This document shows, piece by piece, positions 43,955-53,641 of a DNA stretch of 64,000 nt. Each line of letters begins with the position of its first letter. Within the stretch, counting starts at the first letter, position 1. The notes beneath the pieces are model-generated. The model was not told the DNA's origin and ran no database searches. It was given only the letters and a program-made list of their open reading frames with translations. Source of the stretch: Weissella cibaria (GTDB taxonomy: Bacteria; Bacillota; Bacilli; Lactobacillales; Lactobacillaceae); NCBI RefSeq assembly GCF_004521965.1, contig NZ_SDGK01000010.1, forward strand, positions 22,000-85,999, written 5' to 3'. The translations under genes were made by a program, and so were the position numbers.

Positions 43955-44440
43955 TTAAGCCATATCAACGGCAATAATTTCAACGTCCATTGAAGCGCCA
44001 TTTGGCAATGGTACTTCAACTTGGTCGCCGACCTTCTTACCCATCAAGGCAACGGCGATGGGGGATTCGTTTGAAATCTTACCCTCAAGTGGGTTTGCTT
44101 CAACGGCACCGACGATTGCGTAAGTTTCAGGCTCTTCGTCTGGTAACTCCTTAAAGGTTACCTTCTTACCAACTGATACTTCATCGTCAGCGATTTCTGA
44201 TGAGTCGATGATAACGGCGTTGTCCAACATATTTTGCAACGTGTTGATGCGACCTTCAACGAAAGCTTGCTCATCCTTAGCTGATTGGTATTCAGAGTTT
44301 TCTGACAAGTCACCAAAGCTACGTGCGATTTGGATACGACCAGTGATTTCAGCACGGGTCTCCGTAATCAATGTGTTCAATTCTTCCTCAATCTTGGCCT
44401 TACCTTCGACCGTCATTGGGAATGTCTTTTCTTCAGCCAT
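43955..44440 (-). CDS. greA: Transcription elongation factor GreA
   Basis: A 161-residue factor that enters the RNA polymerase secondary channel and stimulates cleavage of backtracked RNA. The N-terminal coiled coil carries [16 protein letters not shown] and the acidic tip [20 protein letters not shown] at about residues 45-64. The C-terminal FKBP-like domain has [20 protein letters not shown] at about 115-134. Length and motifs are standard. GGAGGCC precedes the ATG. Confidence 0.96.
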   Translation of the reverse strand: MAEEKTFPMTVEGKAKIEEELNTLITETRAEITGRIQIARSFGDLSENSEYQSAKDEQAFVEGRINTLQNMLDNAVIIDSSEIADDEVSVGKKVTFKELPDEEPETYAIVGAVEANPLEGKISNESPIAVALMGKKVGDQVEVPLPNGASMDVEIIAVDMA

Positions 44441-44556
44441 GTGTGTGGCCTCCTATTTCTAACAGTTTTTAATTGAAAAAATAATTGTAATCCCGTAGGT
44501 TCAAAAAATACGATACCACGGGGGCTGGCGTGTGTAAAGGTTCACAACGGCATCTT

Positions 44557-47205
44557 TTAAAATTGGTGTAATGAATGACGTCGCTTTTCGCTTTCTGACC
44601 AGCCCAACCCAGCCATAAAGAGGGTAAAGCCAATTGAAACAATCGCGCTAATCCTTAAGTAAGGTGGCGTGAATTTAAAGGTGACACTGTGCTCGCCGGA
44701 CTTTAAGGCCAAACCAATAAAGAATTTACCAACGGTGACAGTACCGGTTGCCTTGCCGTCAACATAGGCAGTCCAACCATCGGCGGCTGGGATTGTAGTC
44801 ATCATAAGACCATTACCAGTCGGAATCGTGATTTTACCACTGATACGCGTTTGGCTAACATGATTTGGTTTAAAGGCATTGTGTTGTAGCGTCTGGGCTT
44901 GTGCACGGATGGAATCTGTATTGGCCCGGTACAATGAAACGTTTTGCAGCCACAAATCATTCTTTTTCAGGATAAACGTAATGGTTTGCGTTTGTCCCTT
45001 CTGGTATGACGGTAGTGGCACGATAATCGTGTGACGGTGGCTTGGCATGGTTGGTAGTGCCTTACCATTTAACTGGATTTCAACATTGTCATTATTCAAT
45101 GCGTCCCCAATCGTCAAATAGTACGGATCATCCGTGCTAGGCGTATAGGTCACAGTTAGTGAACCAACTGCATTAGCGTTTTCTTTCTTTAGAAAGGTCC
45201 CTGTGATAGTTGTTGGTGCCGTCATGTTTGTCGCCGCTGAGCTATCAAAATTGGCACTTTCGAAAATCGGGGTATTGTCATAACCAAGTAGGGCATTCCA
45301 AAGGTCGCTTTGATTACGCAACGGGTCGTTATCTTTGAACTTAACGTTGAGGGCATTTGTGTTCGATGCAAATGCGAGTGGCAACGCATAAGGATTCTTG
45401 GACAGCACCGCCATTTGGGTGTGCTTGGTCATTTGATAATAACCGTTGGTATCACTCCGCGAGTAAGTGCGCAAATTCGTTGGCGTACCAGATGTGTGTG
45501 GTTCCTGACCGCTTGGCTGGATTAAGTAGCGCATCCCCAGCAAAGCATCGGAAACTAAAGTACCGCCGTTGTAGGTGACGTAATTATCTCCCTCGGGTTG
45601 ACCAATGGCCGCCATGAAGTCACTCTGCTGATGCTCGAGGGCGGAACTAAATGTCGACGCACCATTGTAGTGCGCTTGGAGCGGATCACCCTTGGTTCGC
45701 TGGAATGATTGCGCCACCCGGTAGAAATCTTTGTCTGACTTGGGCAAATCCGCCGTAATCTGATTGAGATTCTTAATGTAGGTTGTGTACTCTGTGTTTG
45801 TCAGGTAACTGAAATTATTGAGAGACCAAATGGTACTGGTTGTCATTTCACCGACAACTAATAACGTCACCATGGGTAACCACCATCCATTGCGGACTGG
45901 CAAAGCATGGAAACCAAGAAGCAACAGGAAGAAACCCCCACCGATGATGAGTTGTTTTTGAGTCAAAAAGTTGAGGTTATCCAGGCGGTAGTAGAGATAC
46001 ACCACTGCGGCGACAGCCAAAATGAAGAGGCTGCCAAGTTGGGTCCAGGAGAACCGAAGTGTCGGTGACCACACGGACGCTGCCAGCCAGATGACCCAAA
46101 AACTAAAGACGTATGAGAACCGATAAGGGTACCAAACTGGAAACTGGAAGCCATGCCACATCAAGTTCAGCGGAGCGTACATCATTGAGACGACTAAGAA
46201 TGCCGTAATGAAGAAAGCAACCAAACGAGTTTGCCAGCGAATCAAGCGGTAGGTAAAGAAGAACCAGAGCATGATAATTGGTAGACTACCAACAAAAATG
46301 TTTGGTAGGCCACTTGGCATTTGGTCGAAATTGAAAGTCCCTAAGAATAACTTACCTAGTAAGTCAGGAGCTTGGTATTCAAACTTCCAACTCAAGTTAT
46401 CCAGCATATGCTGCCCTTTGCTATTTAATAACGTGTAGGCAGTTGGTAACCAAATGACGGTCGACAAGCCAATGCTGACAATGCTACCGAAAATAAACTT
46501 CCGTAAAATATGCCATCGCTCCAACAAACGGTATGGTTGCCAGAATAAACGCCAAACGATGTATAACACGAGGAATAGCCCAATCATGTAGGCCATATAG
46601 TAGTTAATCACGAAGATCGCAAATAATGGCGCGATGAATCGCCAAGCAGACCGACCTTCGATATACCGTTCTAAGCCGGCGATGATTAAAGGCAGTAAGA
46701 TTGCCGCATCTAGCCAAAGTAAGTTGAGGTCATTCGCGACAAACCATCCCATCATCGCGTAAGTCACACTAAAGAGGGGAAGTCGCCAGCCGTTTTGCCA
46801 GCGCATACTTTTTAGCGCGTACGCGAAACTCCAACCGGCTAAACCGTACTTTAATATAGTAAGAAACAGAATGCCGATGGGTAGATAGACGTTGGAAAAT
46901 GGTAATAATAATAGGTTCGTTGGACTCAGCAAGTAGTAAGCCCAGTCGCCATATGTCTCACCACCTAACCCTTTCGCAAAACTATAAAAAATACTGAGCG
47001 GATCGGAAAAGAGGGTATGGCGATAACTTTCGAAAAAATCAATGTATTGTTGTCCCAAATCAACAGTTAGAATGGAACTTGACCCAAATGGTGCCATCCC
47101 ACGGAACCCAAAATAGACCGTCATGATGATAACGGGTAGTAAAAAACTAATCCATAGGGCTTTAGTAGATGTGCGCCATTTTAAAGGATTTAAATGTGCG
47201 AACAT
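44557..47205 (-). CDS. YfhO-family polytopic membrane protein
   Basis: An 882-residue membrane protein with about 12 or more hydrophobic segments, mostly in residues 10-470, and a large extracytoplasmic C-terminal part before a last span near residue 860. The N-terminal RGMAPFGSSSILTVDLGQQY is the family signature (YfhO). B. subtilis YfhO glycosylates lipoteichoic acid, and the family belongs to the GT-C glycosyltransferases, so a wall polymer or lipid-sugar transfer role is likely. I chose the ATG at 47205 because GGAG lies 9 bases upstream; the frame is open 40 codons further. Confidence 0.9.
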   Translation of the reverse strand: MFAHLNPLKWRTSTKALWISFLLPVIIMTVYFGFRGMAPFGSSSILTVDLGQQYIDFFESYRHTLFSDPLSIFYSFAKGLGGETYGDWAYYLLSPTNLLLLPFSNVYLPIGILFLTILKYGLAGWSFAYALKSMRWQNGWRLPLFSVTYAMMGWFVANDLNLLWLDAAILLPLIIAGLERYIEGRSAWRFIAPLFAIFVINYYMAYMIGLFLVLYIVWRLFWQPYRLLERWHILRKFIFGSIVSIGLSTVIWLPTAYTLLNSKGQHMLDNLSWKFEYQAPDLLGKLFLGTFNFDQMPSGLPNIFVGSLPIIMLWFFFTYRLIRWQTRLVAFFITAFLVVSMMYAPLNLMWHGFQFPVWYPYRFSYVFSFWVIWLAASVWSPTLRFSWTQLGSLFILAVAAVVYLYYRLDNLNFLTQKQLIIGGGFFLLLLGFHALPVRNGWWLPMVTLLVVGEMTTSTIWSLNNFSYLTNTEYTTYIKNLNQITADLPKSDKDFYRVAQSFQRTKGDPLQAHYNGASTFSSALEHQQSDFMAAIGQPEGDNYVTYNGGTLVSDALLGMRYLIQPSGQEPHTSGTPTNLRTYSRSDTNGYYQMTKHTQMAVLSKNPYALPLAFASNTNALNVKFKDNDPLRNQSDLWNALLGYDNTPIFESANFDSSAATNMTAPTTITGTFLKKENANAVGSLTVTYTPSTDDPYYLTIGDALNNDNVEIQLNGKALPTMPSHRHTIIVPLPSYQKGQTQTITFILKKNDLWLQNVSLYRANTDSIRAQAQTLQHNAFKPNHVSQTRISGKITIPTGNGLMMTTIPAADGWTAYVDGKATGTVTVGKFFIGLALKSGEHSVTFKFTPPYLRISAIVSIGFTLFMAGLGWSESEKRRHSLHQF

Positions 47206-47355
47206 AATGTTTTCTCCAATAATTTCAATTAGTACTATTAAACCATATAATAGGCCTGAAAATTCAGTGAATTCGTTGTAAGAGGTTAAGGTATTAGGGG
47301 CATAAAATATGCTACAATTAAACAATTAGATTGAATAGAAAGAAAGGGTCGAGTT

Positions 47356-49407
47356 ATGCAATCACCTAAGCGCCGTGGCAAGCGACGTGTGTCAACTAAC
47401 GGTTCGTTGTCACGTATTCCTGTCCGGCTTAATGTTTTGATGGGTATTGTTGTACTGATGCTCGGTGCATTGGGCTGGCGATTGGCAACGCTACAGATTA
47501 CGGATAGTGCAAAATATAAGACTGCCGTAACGAGTGCCGAATCCAGCGTCGAACAAGTTAATGTCCAACGAGGCATGATTTATGATAGTACCGGCCAAGC
47601 TTTGGTTGCGAATAAGGGATCGCAGGCGATTACTTATACTAAGCCAAAAAGCATTACTGAAGCAGAAATGTATGCCATTGCGAATAATGTTGGTAAGTAC
47701 TTAACTGTCGATACGAAGCAGTTATCAACGCCTAACTATGCAACGTATTATATTCAAGACCCTAAGCGTGCTAAGCGCGTGGTTGAAGCGAGTGGCACAA
47801 AGTCTGTTCCTGGTACGGATGCATACGTGAATGCGCTACGTAGCTACGTTGAAAAACATAAAAAGCGTTTCCCATTAACGGATTTGCAAAAGAATAAGGC
47901 GATGATTTACCAGAAGATGGCAAATTCATATGCCTTGTCAACGGTTTACTTGAAAGAAACTGATGTGACGCAACAAGAAATTGCAAATATCGGTGAGCGT
48001 CAATCAAACATGCCAGGCGTTAAGGTTGGTATCTACTACACACGTGATTACCCACAAGGTAATGCGATTAAGTCACTAGTTGGTGGCACGTCTACTTCAA
48101 AGTCAGGGCTGCCTGAAGACAGTGTCAATTCTTTACTAACCCAAGGCTACTCACGTGATGATGTCGTGGGAACGTCATACTTGGAAAAGCAGTATGAGTC
48201 GACGTTAAAAGGTACGAAAGCCCGGGTTGAAGTCACAACTGATAAAAATGGCAACACGAAGGAAACTACCCAATATAAGGGTCAAGCAGGTGACAACTTA
48301 ACTTTAACGATTAACGCAAAGTTCCAGAATGATGTGCAAGACATTTTGGAGAAGAATATTCCTGGTGGTAATACAACGGGTGCATATGCGGTCGTGATTA
48401 ATCCAAAGACAGGTGGTATTTACGCAACAGCTGGCGTCAACCGTGATTACGAAACGGGAAAGCTAACGGCCGATGCCTTGTCGACGGTTAACCAAGCTAA
48501 CGTTGTTGGATCTGTTGTTAAGCCGGCAATGATCACAACCGGATTTATGAATGGTGCGATTACACCAGAAAATAATACAATTACTGATCAACCAATTTCG
48601 GTTGCTGGAACACCAACGAAGTCATCATGGTGGAACCGTAATGGGAGTGGGAACATGCCATTGACGGCCGATACTGCTTTGATGATGTCTTCTAACACGT
48701 ACGTTATGCAAGTTATGCTACGCTTGGGCGGTTTGAACTACTCCCCAGGTATGTCATTGGGTGCCTTGCCAACGTCTGTTTACCAAACGATGCGTGACGG
48801 ATTCGCCCGTTTCGGATTGGGTGTGAAGACCGGTATTGATTTGCCTGGTGAAATCACGGGTATCAAGGGGTCAACAAGTCGGGAACACATTGGTAACGCC
48901 TTGGACGAATCATTCGGACAGTATGATACGTACACAACGATGCAACTTGCACAATACGTTGCAACTATTGCAAATGGTGGTTACCGTGTCCGTCCACACA
49001 TTGTGCAATCAATTCAATCCCACGACACGGCCAATAAGGTAACGACGACCACGACGATTCCAACCGAAGTCCTTGGGACTGTTGGTTGGACGAAGGATGA
49101 GCGTGAATTGATTTGGAAGGGTATGAATGAAGTTGTGCACAGTAGATCAGGCTATGCCACTGGAACGCACTTGAAGGATGTTAAGCCTGAAGTCAGTGCC
49201 AAGACAGGAACTGCTGAAACGACGACGAATGGGGCAACGACTGTTACGAGTTCGTTGATTTCATTCGTGCCAGATTCAGACGTGGCGTTGGCGGTTGTTA
49301 TTCCAGGAACAGACGAAGCTGATGAAAACGTTAACCAAGCAATTGGTTCACAAATCTACGCTGCCTTTTGGAAGGATGTCCAAGACGCTGGGTCAGCTAA
49401 CAAATAA
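47356..49407 (+). CDS. Class B penicillin-binding protein (PBP2b-like transpeptidase)
   Basis: A 683-residue single-span membrane protein with a basic cytoplasmic start (QSPKRRGKRRV) and one span at about residues 27-50. A PBP dimer domain starts VNVQRGMIYDSTGQALVAN at about 73. The transpeptidase motifs are SVVK (in VVGSVVKPAM, about 391-394), SSN (MMSSNTYVM, about 450-452) and KTG (SAKTGTAET, about 615-617). It cross-links peptidoglycan in elongation or division, probably with a SEDS partner elsewhere. It is divergent from the YfhO gene. Confidence 0.93.
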   Translation: MQSPKRRGKRRVSTNGSLSRIPVRLNVLMGIVVLMLGALGWRLATLQITDSAKYKTAVTSAESSVEQVNVQRGMIYDSTGQALVANKGSQAITYTKPKSITEAEMYAIANNVGKYLTVDTKQLSTPNYATYYIQDPKRAKRVVEASGTKSVPGTDAYVNALRSYVEKHKKRFPLTDLQKNKAMIYQKMANSYALSTVYLKETDVTQQEIANIGERQSNMPGVKVGIYYTRDYPQGNAIKSLVGGTSTSKSGLPEDSVNSLLTQGYSRDDVVGTSYLEKQYESTLKGTKARVEVTTDKNGNTKETTQYKGQAGDNLTLTINAKFQNDVQDILEKNIPGGNTTGAYAVVINPKTGGIYATAGVNRDYETGKLTADALSTVNQANVVGSVVKPAMITTGFMNGAITPENNTITDQPISVAGTPTKSSWWNRNGSGNMPLTADTALMMSSNTYVMQVMLRLGGLNYSPGMSLGALPTSVYQTMRDGFARFGLGVKTGIDLPGEITGIKGSTSREHIGNALDESFGQYDTYTTMQLAQYVATIANGGYRVRPHIVQSIQSHDTANKVTTTTTIPTEVLGTVGWTKDERELIWKGMNEVVHSRSGYATGTHLKDVKPEVSAKTGTAETTTNGATTVTSSLISFVPDSDVALAVVIPGTDEADENVNQAIGSQIYAAFWKDVQDAGSANK

Positions 49408-49457
49408 GGGATAATTCCTTGATAATAAACGGTTCTTAGACTAAGAACTATTGTGAT

Positions 49458-49492
49458 AAACTGGTACTTATGATTGTAAGTACCAGTTTTTT
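49458..49492 (+). terminator. Terminator after PBP gene
   Basis: AAACTGGTACTTA pairs with TAAGTACCAGTTT (one offset) around TGATTG, with T's. A second small stem GGTTCTTAG/CTAAGAACT lies just before (49430-49449). Confidence 0.85.
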
Positions 49493-49512
49493 GGTAAGGG
49501 GGAAACGGTTTG

Positions 49513-50064
49513 ATGGAAAAAACAGCAGTTAGACAACAGGCGTTAGCCAATTTAGGTACGCTCTCTGATGCGCAACGGGGAGCGTTGACGCAAGCCGTTG
49601 TGACACAAGTGACGACATTGCCAGCGTGGCAATCATCGAAAACGGTCGCACTAACGTTGTCTCAAGATGATGAAATACCAACCCAGTTACTGATTCAAAC
49701 AGCGATGCTACAGGGGAAACGTGTGGTTTTGCCTCGTGTCCAACCTGGTCGACAGATGACCTTTATTGTTGTGACGCCAGCCACAACATATGAGCGGCAC
49801 CGCTTCGGCATGTTAGAGCCAGTCGGGGATGAAGTTGTGGCGCCAACTGAGATTGACTTTGTGGTCGTTCCAGGATTGGCCTTTAGCGAAGCTGGTGACC
49901 GAATTGGCTTTGGTGGGGGATACTATGATCGCTGGTTACCCCAAACCACAGCTCGGACAGTCGCATTGGCGCTGGCAGAAAATGTTTATCCCCAACCTAG
50001 TTGGCCAATTGAGACAACTGACCAACAAGTTGATCAAGTTTTAATTTTTAAAAATGAGGAATAA
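49513..50064 (+). CDS. 5-formyltetrahydrofolate cyclo-ligase family protein
   Basis: A 183-residue enzyme using ATP to turn 5-formyl-THF into 5,10-methenyl-THF. Conserved blocks are KTVALTLSQDDEIPTQLLI, VVLPRV and FVVVPGLAFSEAGDRIGFGGGYYDRWLP (in parts: VVPGLAFSEAGDRIG and FGGGYYDRWL, about 117-143). The gene begins the cluster with rhomboid and yqgQ seen in many Firmicutes. Its stop overlaps the next start (TAATG). Confidence 0.93.
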   Translation: MEKTAVRQQALANLGTLSDAQRGALTQAVVTQVTTLPAWQSSKTVALTLSQDDEIPTQLLIQTAMLQGKRVVLPRVQPGRQMTFIVVTPATTYERHRFGMLEPVGDEVVAPTEIDFVVVPGLAFSEAGDRIGFGGGYYDRWLPQTTARTVALALAENVYPQPSWPIETTDQQVDQVLIFKNEE

Positions 50065-50771
50065 TGTTCATGACTAATGATTTCAAGCGGGCGTTTAAAG
50101 CGACGCCAGCCACCGCTGTTTTAGTGACCGTGATGGTGCTTGTCTACTTATGGGAAGTCTTACAAGCGCATAGCTTTACCATTAACTCACAAGTGTTATT
50201 TCATTCTGGCGCCCAATTTTCACCGGCTGTTTATCAGTTACACCAGTGGTGGCGTTTGATAACGGCAGGCTTTTTGCACGTGACGTTTTCCCACTTGGCT
50301 TTTAATATGATTACGCTATACTTTATCGGCCGGTTACTTGAGATCGAGCTGGGACCATGGCGTTTTCTGGCACTATTTTTCCTGACAGTGATTAGTGGTA
50401 ATTTAATGAGCCTGGCCTTTGGCGGGGTTAATGTTATTTCAGCTGGGGCTTCAGGCGGAATCTTTGGGCTATTCGGTGCCATTGGTATGTTAGGGCTGTT
50501 GGACAAACGCCGTGCATACTGGCGTAGTCAGGCAAAATTGATGGGAATTTTTATCTTGTTATCAATTGTGTCGTCGTTTGCAACGCCGGATATTGATTTA
50601 AGTGCCCACATTGGTGGCTTGCTAGGTGGATTTATTCTGGTACCAGCGTTTATTTCGGGCTTTCACTACACCGGCTTGTTTAAGTTACGCGTGTGGCACC
50701 GCTTATTAGCAGTGATCGTGTATCTCGCATTATTAGCAGTGATATTTAGCATTGCGATAAATCGTATCTAA
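50064..50771 (+). CDS. Rhomboid-family intramembrane serine protease
   Basis: A 235-residue protease with about six or seven membrane spans. The Ser nucleophile is in SAGASGGIFGLFGAIG at about residues 128-143 (GxSG), and the catalytic His in SAHIGGLLGGF at about 176-186. TM1-loop features WWRLITAGFLHVTFSHLAFN at about 57-76 are typical. It is translationally coupled to the gene before. A second ATG lies 6 bases in. Substrates are unknown. Confidence 0.93.
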   Translation: MFMTNDFKRAFKATPATAVLVTVMVLVYLWEVLQAHSFTINSQVLFHSGAQFSPAVYQLHQWWRLITAGFLHVTFSHLAFNMITLYFIGRLLEIELGPWRFLALFFLTVISGNLMSLAFGGVNVISAGASGGIFGLFGAIGMLGLLDKRRAYWRSQAKLMGIFILLSIVSSFATPDIDLSAHIGGLLGGFILVPAFISGFHYTGLFKLRVWHRLLAVIVYLALLAVIFSIAINRI

Positions 50772-50784
50772 GGAGCGTGATGAG

Positions 50785-50991
50785 ATGCGGACATTTTTGG
50801 ATGTTTTAAATTTATTGAAGAAATACGATATTTATATTCACGTAGGTAACCGCTTATGGGATATTGAATTGGCGGCAATTGAAATTGACAATATGTATAA
50901 GGTTGGCTTGTTAGAAGCGAAAGAATATGCGCAAATCAAGTTAGTATTACGACATGAACACGAAGATGAAGAGCGACGCCAAGTCTTGTAA
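50785..50991 (+). CDS. YqgQ-family small protein (DUF910)
   Basis: A 68-residue acidic protein with MRTFLDVLNLLKKYDIYIHV and GNRLWDIELAAIEIDNMYKV, matching the YqgQ family found before glucokinase genes. It probably forms a three-helix fold; binding to nucleic acid has been suggested from structure. Spacing of 13 bases from the rhomboid gene indicates one operon. Confidence 0.9.
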   Translation: MRTFLDVLNLLKKYDIYIHVGNRLWDIELAAIEIDNMYKVGLLEAKEYAQIKLVLRHEHEDEERRQVL

Positions 50992-51009
50992 CCGTTTTCA
51001 CTAAAATGC

Positions 51010-51037
51010 TTGTTTTAATTGGAAAATGCGTTATAAT
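51010..51037 (+). promoter_or_regulatory. glk promoter
   Basis: TTGTTT, 16-base spacer, TATAAT. glk may thus be transcribed apart from the yqgQ operon. Confidence 0.6.
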
Positions 51038-51103
51038 AAATAATGTTGAAATCAAGAAAGCGATTACAAATATATTTTTTGAGAAATAACGAGGAAAGAA
51101 CAG

Positions 51104-52081
51104 ATGGCTAAAGACAAGCTAATCGGTGTTGACCTTGGTGGCACGACCATCAAGTTTGCCATTTTGACTGCTGAAGGTGAGATTCAACAAAAGTGGTCAA
51201 TCAAGACAAATATCTTGGACGAAGGTTCACACATTGTACCCGACATCATTGATTCTATCAACCACCACTTGGACTTGTACCAATTGGATAAGGGCCGCAT
51301 CATCGGTATCGGAATGGGTACGCCGGGAACGGTTGACACTGAGAACGGAACGGTTCGTGCAGCGTTCAACTTGAACTGGAAGGAAACGCAAAACGTCCGC
51401 GAACAAATTGAAGCCGGTACTGGCTTGCCATTGACGATGGACAATGACGCTAACGCTGCCGCTTTGGGTGAGCAATGGCGTGGGGCTGGAAACAACCAAC
51501 CAGACGTTGCCTTTATTACGTTGGGAACTGGTGTTGGTGGTGGATTGATTAACGATGGTAAGATGATCCACGGTGTTGCCGGTGCTGGTGGTGAGGTTGG
51601 TCACATGATCGTCGAACCTGGTGGATATTTGTGCACATGTGGTAATTACGGCTGCTTGGAGCAATATGCTTCAGCAACAGGTGTTGTCCACTTGGCACAA
51701 GATTTTGCCGAAGCTTACGCTGGTAACTCACAATTGAAGGCTATGGTTGACAATGGTGAAGAAGTGACGTCAAAGATTGTCTTTGACTTGGCAAAGGATG
51801 GCGATTACCTGGCAAATGAAGTTGTCGACAAGGTGGCTTACTACCTTGGTTTGGCTTCAGCTAACATCTCGAACATCTTGAACCCATCTTCAGTTGTTAT
51901 CGGTGGTGGTGTTTCAGCCGCTGGTAAGTTCTTGTTGGACCGTGTTGCCAAGAACTTTAGCCAATTTGCTTTCAAGGCTACGCGTGACGTAACTGAAGTT
52001 AAGTTGGCAGAGTTGGGTAACGATGCTGGTGCATACGGTGCTGCTTCATTGGCCCGTAACTCAGATCGTACGATTGCCTAA
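51104..52081 (+). CDS. glk: Glucokinase, ROK family
   Basis: A 325-residue ROK kinase phosphorylating glucose with ATP. The ATP-binding start is IGVDLGGTTIKFAIL at residues 7-21. The sugar site is DNDANAAALGEQWRGAG at about 105-121 and TLGTGVGGGLI at about 136-146. The zinc-binding ROK signature is HMIVEPGGYLCTCGNYGCLE at about 167-186, with the CxCGxxGCxE set. It feeds glycolysis or the phosphoketolase pathway. The terminator is at 52101. Confidence 0.95.
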   Translation: MAKDKLIGVDLGGTTIKFAILTAEGEIQQKWSIKTNILDEGSHIVPDIIDSINHHLDLYQLDKGRIIGIGMGTPGTVDTENGTVRAAFNLNWKETQNVREQIEAGTGLPLTMDNDANAAALGEQWRGAGNNQPDVAFITLGTGVGGGLINDGKMIHGVAGAGGEVGHMIVEPGGYLCTCGNYGCLEQYASATGVVHLAQDFAEAYAGNSQLKAMVDNGEEVTSKIVFDLAKDGDYLANEVVDKVAYYLGLASANISNILNPSSVVIGGGVSAAGKFLLDRVAKNFSQFAFKATRDVTEVKLAELGNDAGAYGAASLARNSDRTIA

Positions 52082-52100
52082 TTATAAATAGAAGTCATTA

Positions 52101-52132
52101 AAAACGAGTGTTATGACGATACTCGTTTTTTT
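52101..52132 (+). terminator. glk terminator
   Basis: AAAACGAGT pairs with ACTCGTTTT around a 13-base loop, continued by T's. Confidence 0.9.
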
Positions 52133-52175
52133 GTGGGCAAATATGACGGCATTTACCGAAAATCGCCGGGATATT

Positions 52176-52191
52176 TGTAACAAAATGTAAC
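52176..52191 (+). promoter_or_regulatory. TGTAAC-AAAA-TGTAAC direct repeat (WalR-like box)
   Basis: Two exact TGTAAC hexamers with a 4-base spacer, 285 bases before the decayed LysM-CHAP gene. It resembles the site of the wall regulator WalR (usually 5-base spacer), which controls LysM/CHAP hydrolases in Firmicutes. The rest of 52192-52475 holds no ORF; it is a long leader region. Confidence 0.45.
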
Positions 52192-52475
52192 ATTGCACCT
52201 GTTTATGGTGAAATAGTAAGTTAATTCACAAGGTAAAATATGCACGAATTATGAACATGGTATGAACGACTGAAACAACACGTTGATGTAGAGCTGATTT
52301 GCACGTGTATGATTTAGGAAGAATTTGTGTGCCACAGGTTGTCTGGCGCTTGTTATACGCCTGTTACGCGACCTCGATGAGATAGGTTATGTTGTTAAGG
52401 TAACGACGGAAACAAAAATCATAAACTTAAAACAGTAAGACGCGCTTTACACGAGCGACAAAGCGGGAGTTAATC

Positions 52476-53323
52476 ATGCAAAACGTAACATCACGTAAGA
52501 AGTTGTACAGGTCAGGTAAGAACTGAGTAGCAGGTACGGTATTGGCCGCCACAGCTTTGGTTATGCTAATGTTCCACATGGATGCAACGTATGCTAATGA
52601 AGAAGTAGCACCAGCGCAAACGACGTCATCATGACGTGCTAAGATGGTTGATCAGGTTGTCTGAGCTATTCAAATAACGGTGCAAACGTACTTGGTTCAA
52701 GAAGGTGACACGTTGTCATCAATTGCATCAGTAACGGATTTGACGGCTGAAGAAATTGCGGCTGCTAACAAGGTTGATGACAGTCACTTCATTGTGGTTG
52801 GTCCAACAATCGAATTGACAGGTGCGCCAGTTGAAGTAGTAACAGAGCCAGCTCAAGTTGGGACACCAGATACGGAAGCTGCCCAGTTGAGGCACCGGTG
52901 GTAGCTGAAGAGGGTGCCCCTGTTGTTACTGAAGAAGTAGCACCAGTAGTTGAGACGGCTGCACCTGCACAAGAAGCACCGGTTGCAGAGGTTGCCCCAT
53001 CAAACAATACGAATATGGCAGTAAATGGAGCCAACACGTATCCTGCCGGACAATACACGTGGTTCGTTAAGAATGCTTTGCCTTGGATAGGAAACTACTG
53101 GGGTCAACTCAGCAACCTCCGCTGGTCACTTAGTTGATACGAACCCTACGGTCGGATCAGTTGCTGTGATGGCACCAGGTGTGGTGGTTCTGGTGAATAC
53201 GATCACGTGGGTGTCGTTGTTGCCGTAAATGGTCACCAAAGTATGATTGAAGAAGGAAACTACGCTGGTTTGTCATATAACTCACGTACGCTTTCAAAGG
53301 ATAGCATGATGTTTGTACACTAA
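52476..53323 (+). pseudogene. Decayed secreted LysM-CHAP protein
   Basis: Clear remains of a relative of the next gene. It starts MQNVTSRKKLYRSGKN (KxYKxGKxW signal) with TGA in place of the Trp codon at 52524. Further in-frame TGA codons lie at 52632, where relatives have Trp (SWRAKTVD), and at 52662. A LysM module follows (YLVQEGDTLSSIASVTDL). A one-base loss near 52888, then a Glu/Ala/Val/Pro linker and a CHAP domain with frameshifts near 53104 and 53180. The catalytic Cys of GQCTWF is Tyr (GQYTWF). It ends SKDSMMFVH. It is certainly non-functional as a single protein. Confidence 0.9.
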
Positions 53324-53360
53324 TCGCAAATTTCACATACTTGTAAATTGTAATAAAGTT

Positions 53361-53388
53361 GTCTGAACCCTATTGGTCCAGGTTTTTT
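53361..53388 (+). terminator. Terminator after decayed LysM-CHAP gene
   Basis: CTGAACC pairs with GGTCCAG (wobble) around CTATT, then six T. Confidence 0.7.
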
Positions 53389-53397
53389 ATTACATTT

Positions 53398-53413
53398 TGT
53401 AATAAAACGTAAT
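53398..53413 (+). promoter_or_regulatory. TGTAAT-AAAA-CGTAAT repeat (WalR-like box)
   Basis: A tandem hexamer with one mismatch, the same 4-base spacer as at 52176, 230 bases before the intact LysM-CHAP gene. The remaining leader (53414-53641) has no ORF. Confidence 0.4.
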
Positions 53414-53641
53414 ATTGTAGCCAGTTTTCACGTTTTCGGCGTGACATGTGTACCACGAAAGCGGTTTAAAACAATGAAACCACTTGATATAACGGCATTT
53501 TTAGTTGCTTCCATTTTTTTAGTAACTGTTATACAAGCGTAACTAGGCCGTTAAATCGGGTTGATAGACTGCTTTATGGATAGAGGAAAGACGTTGCCGT
53601 AGCGACGCGCCTTAAATCGCATCAAGGGGATAATAAAGAAT

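Noticed and set aside
52476..53137. TGA read as Trp (recoding) in the LysM-CHAP gene
   Set aside because: Several frameshifts follow and the catalytic Cys is lost. Intact genes in the window use TGA as a normal stop, for example secA and the universal stress gene.
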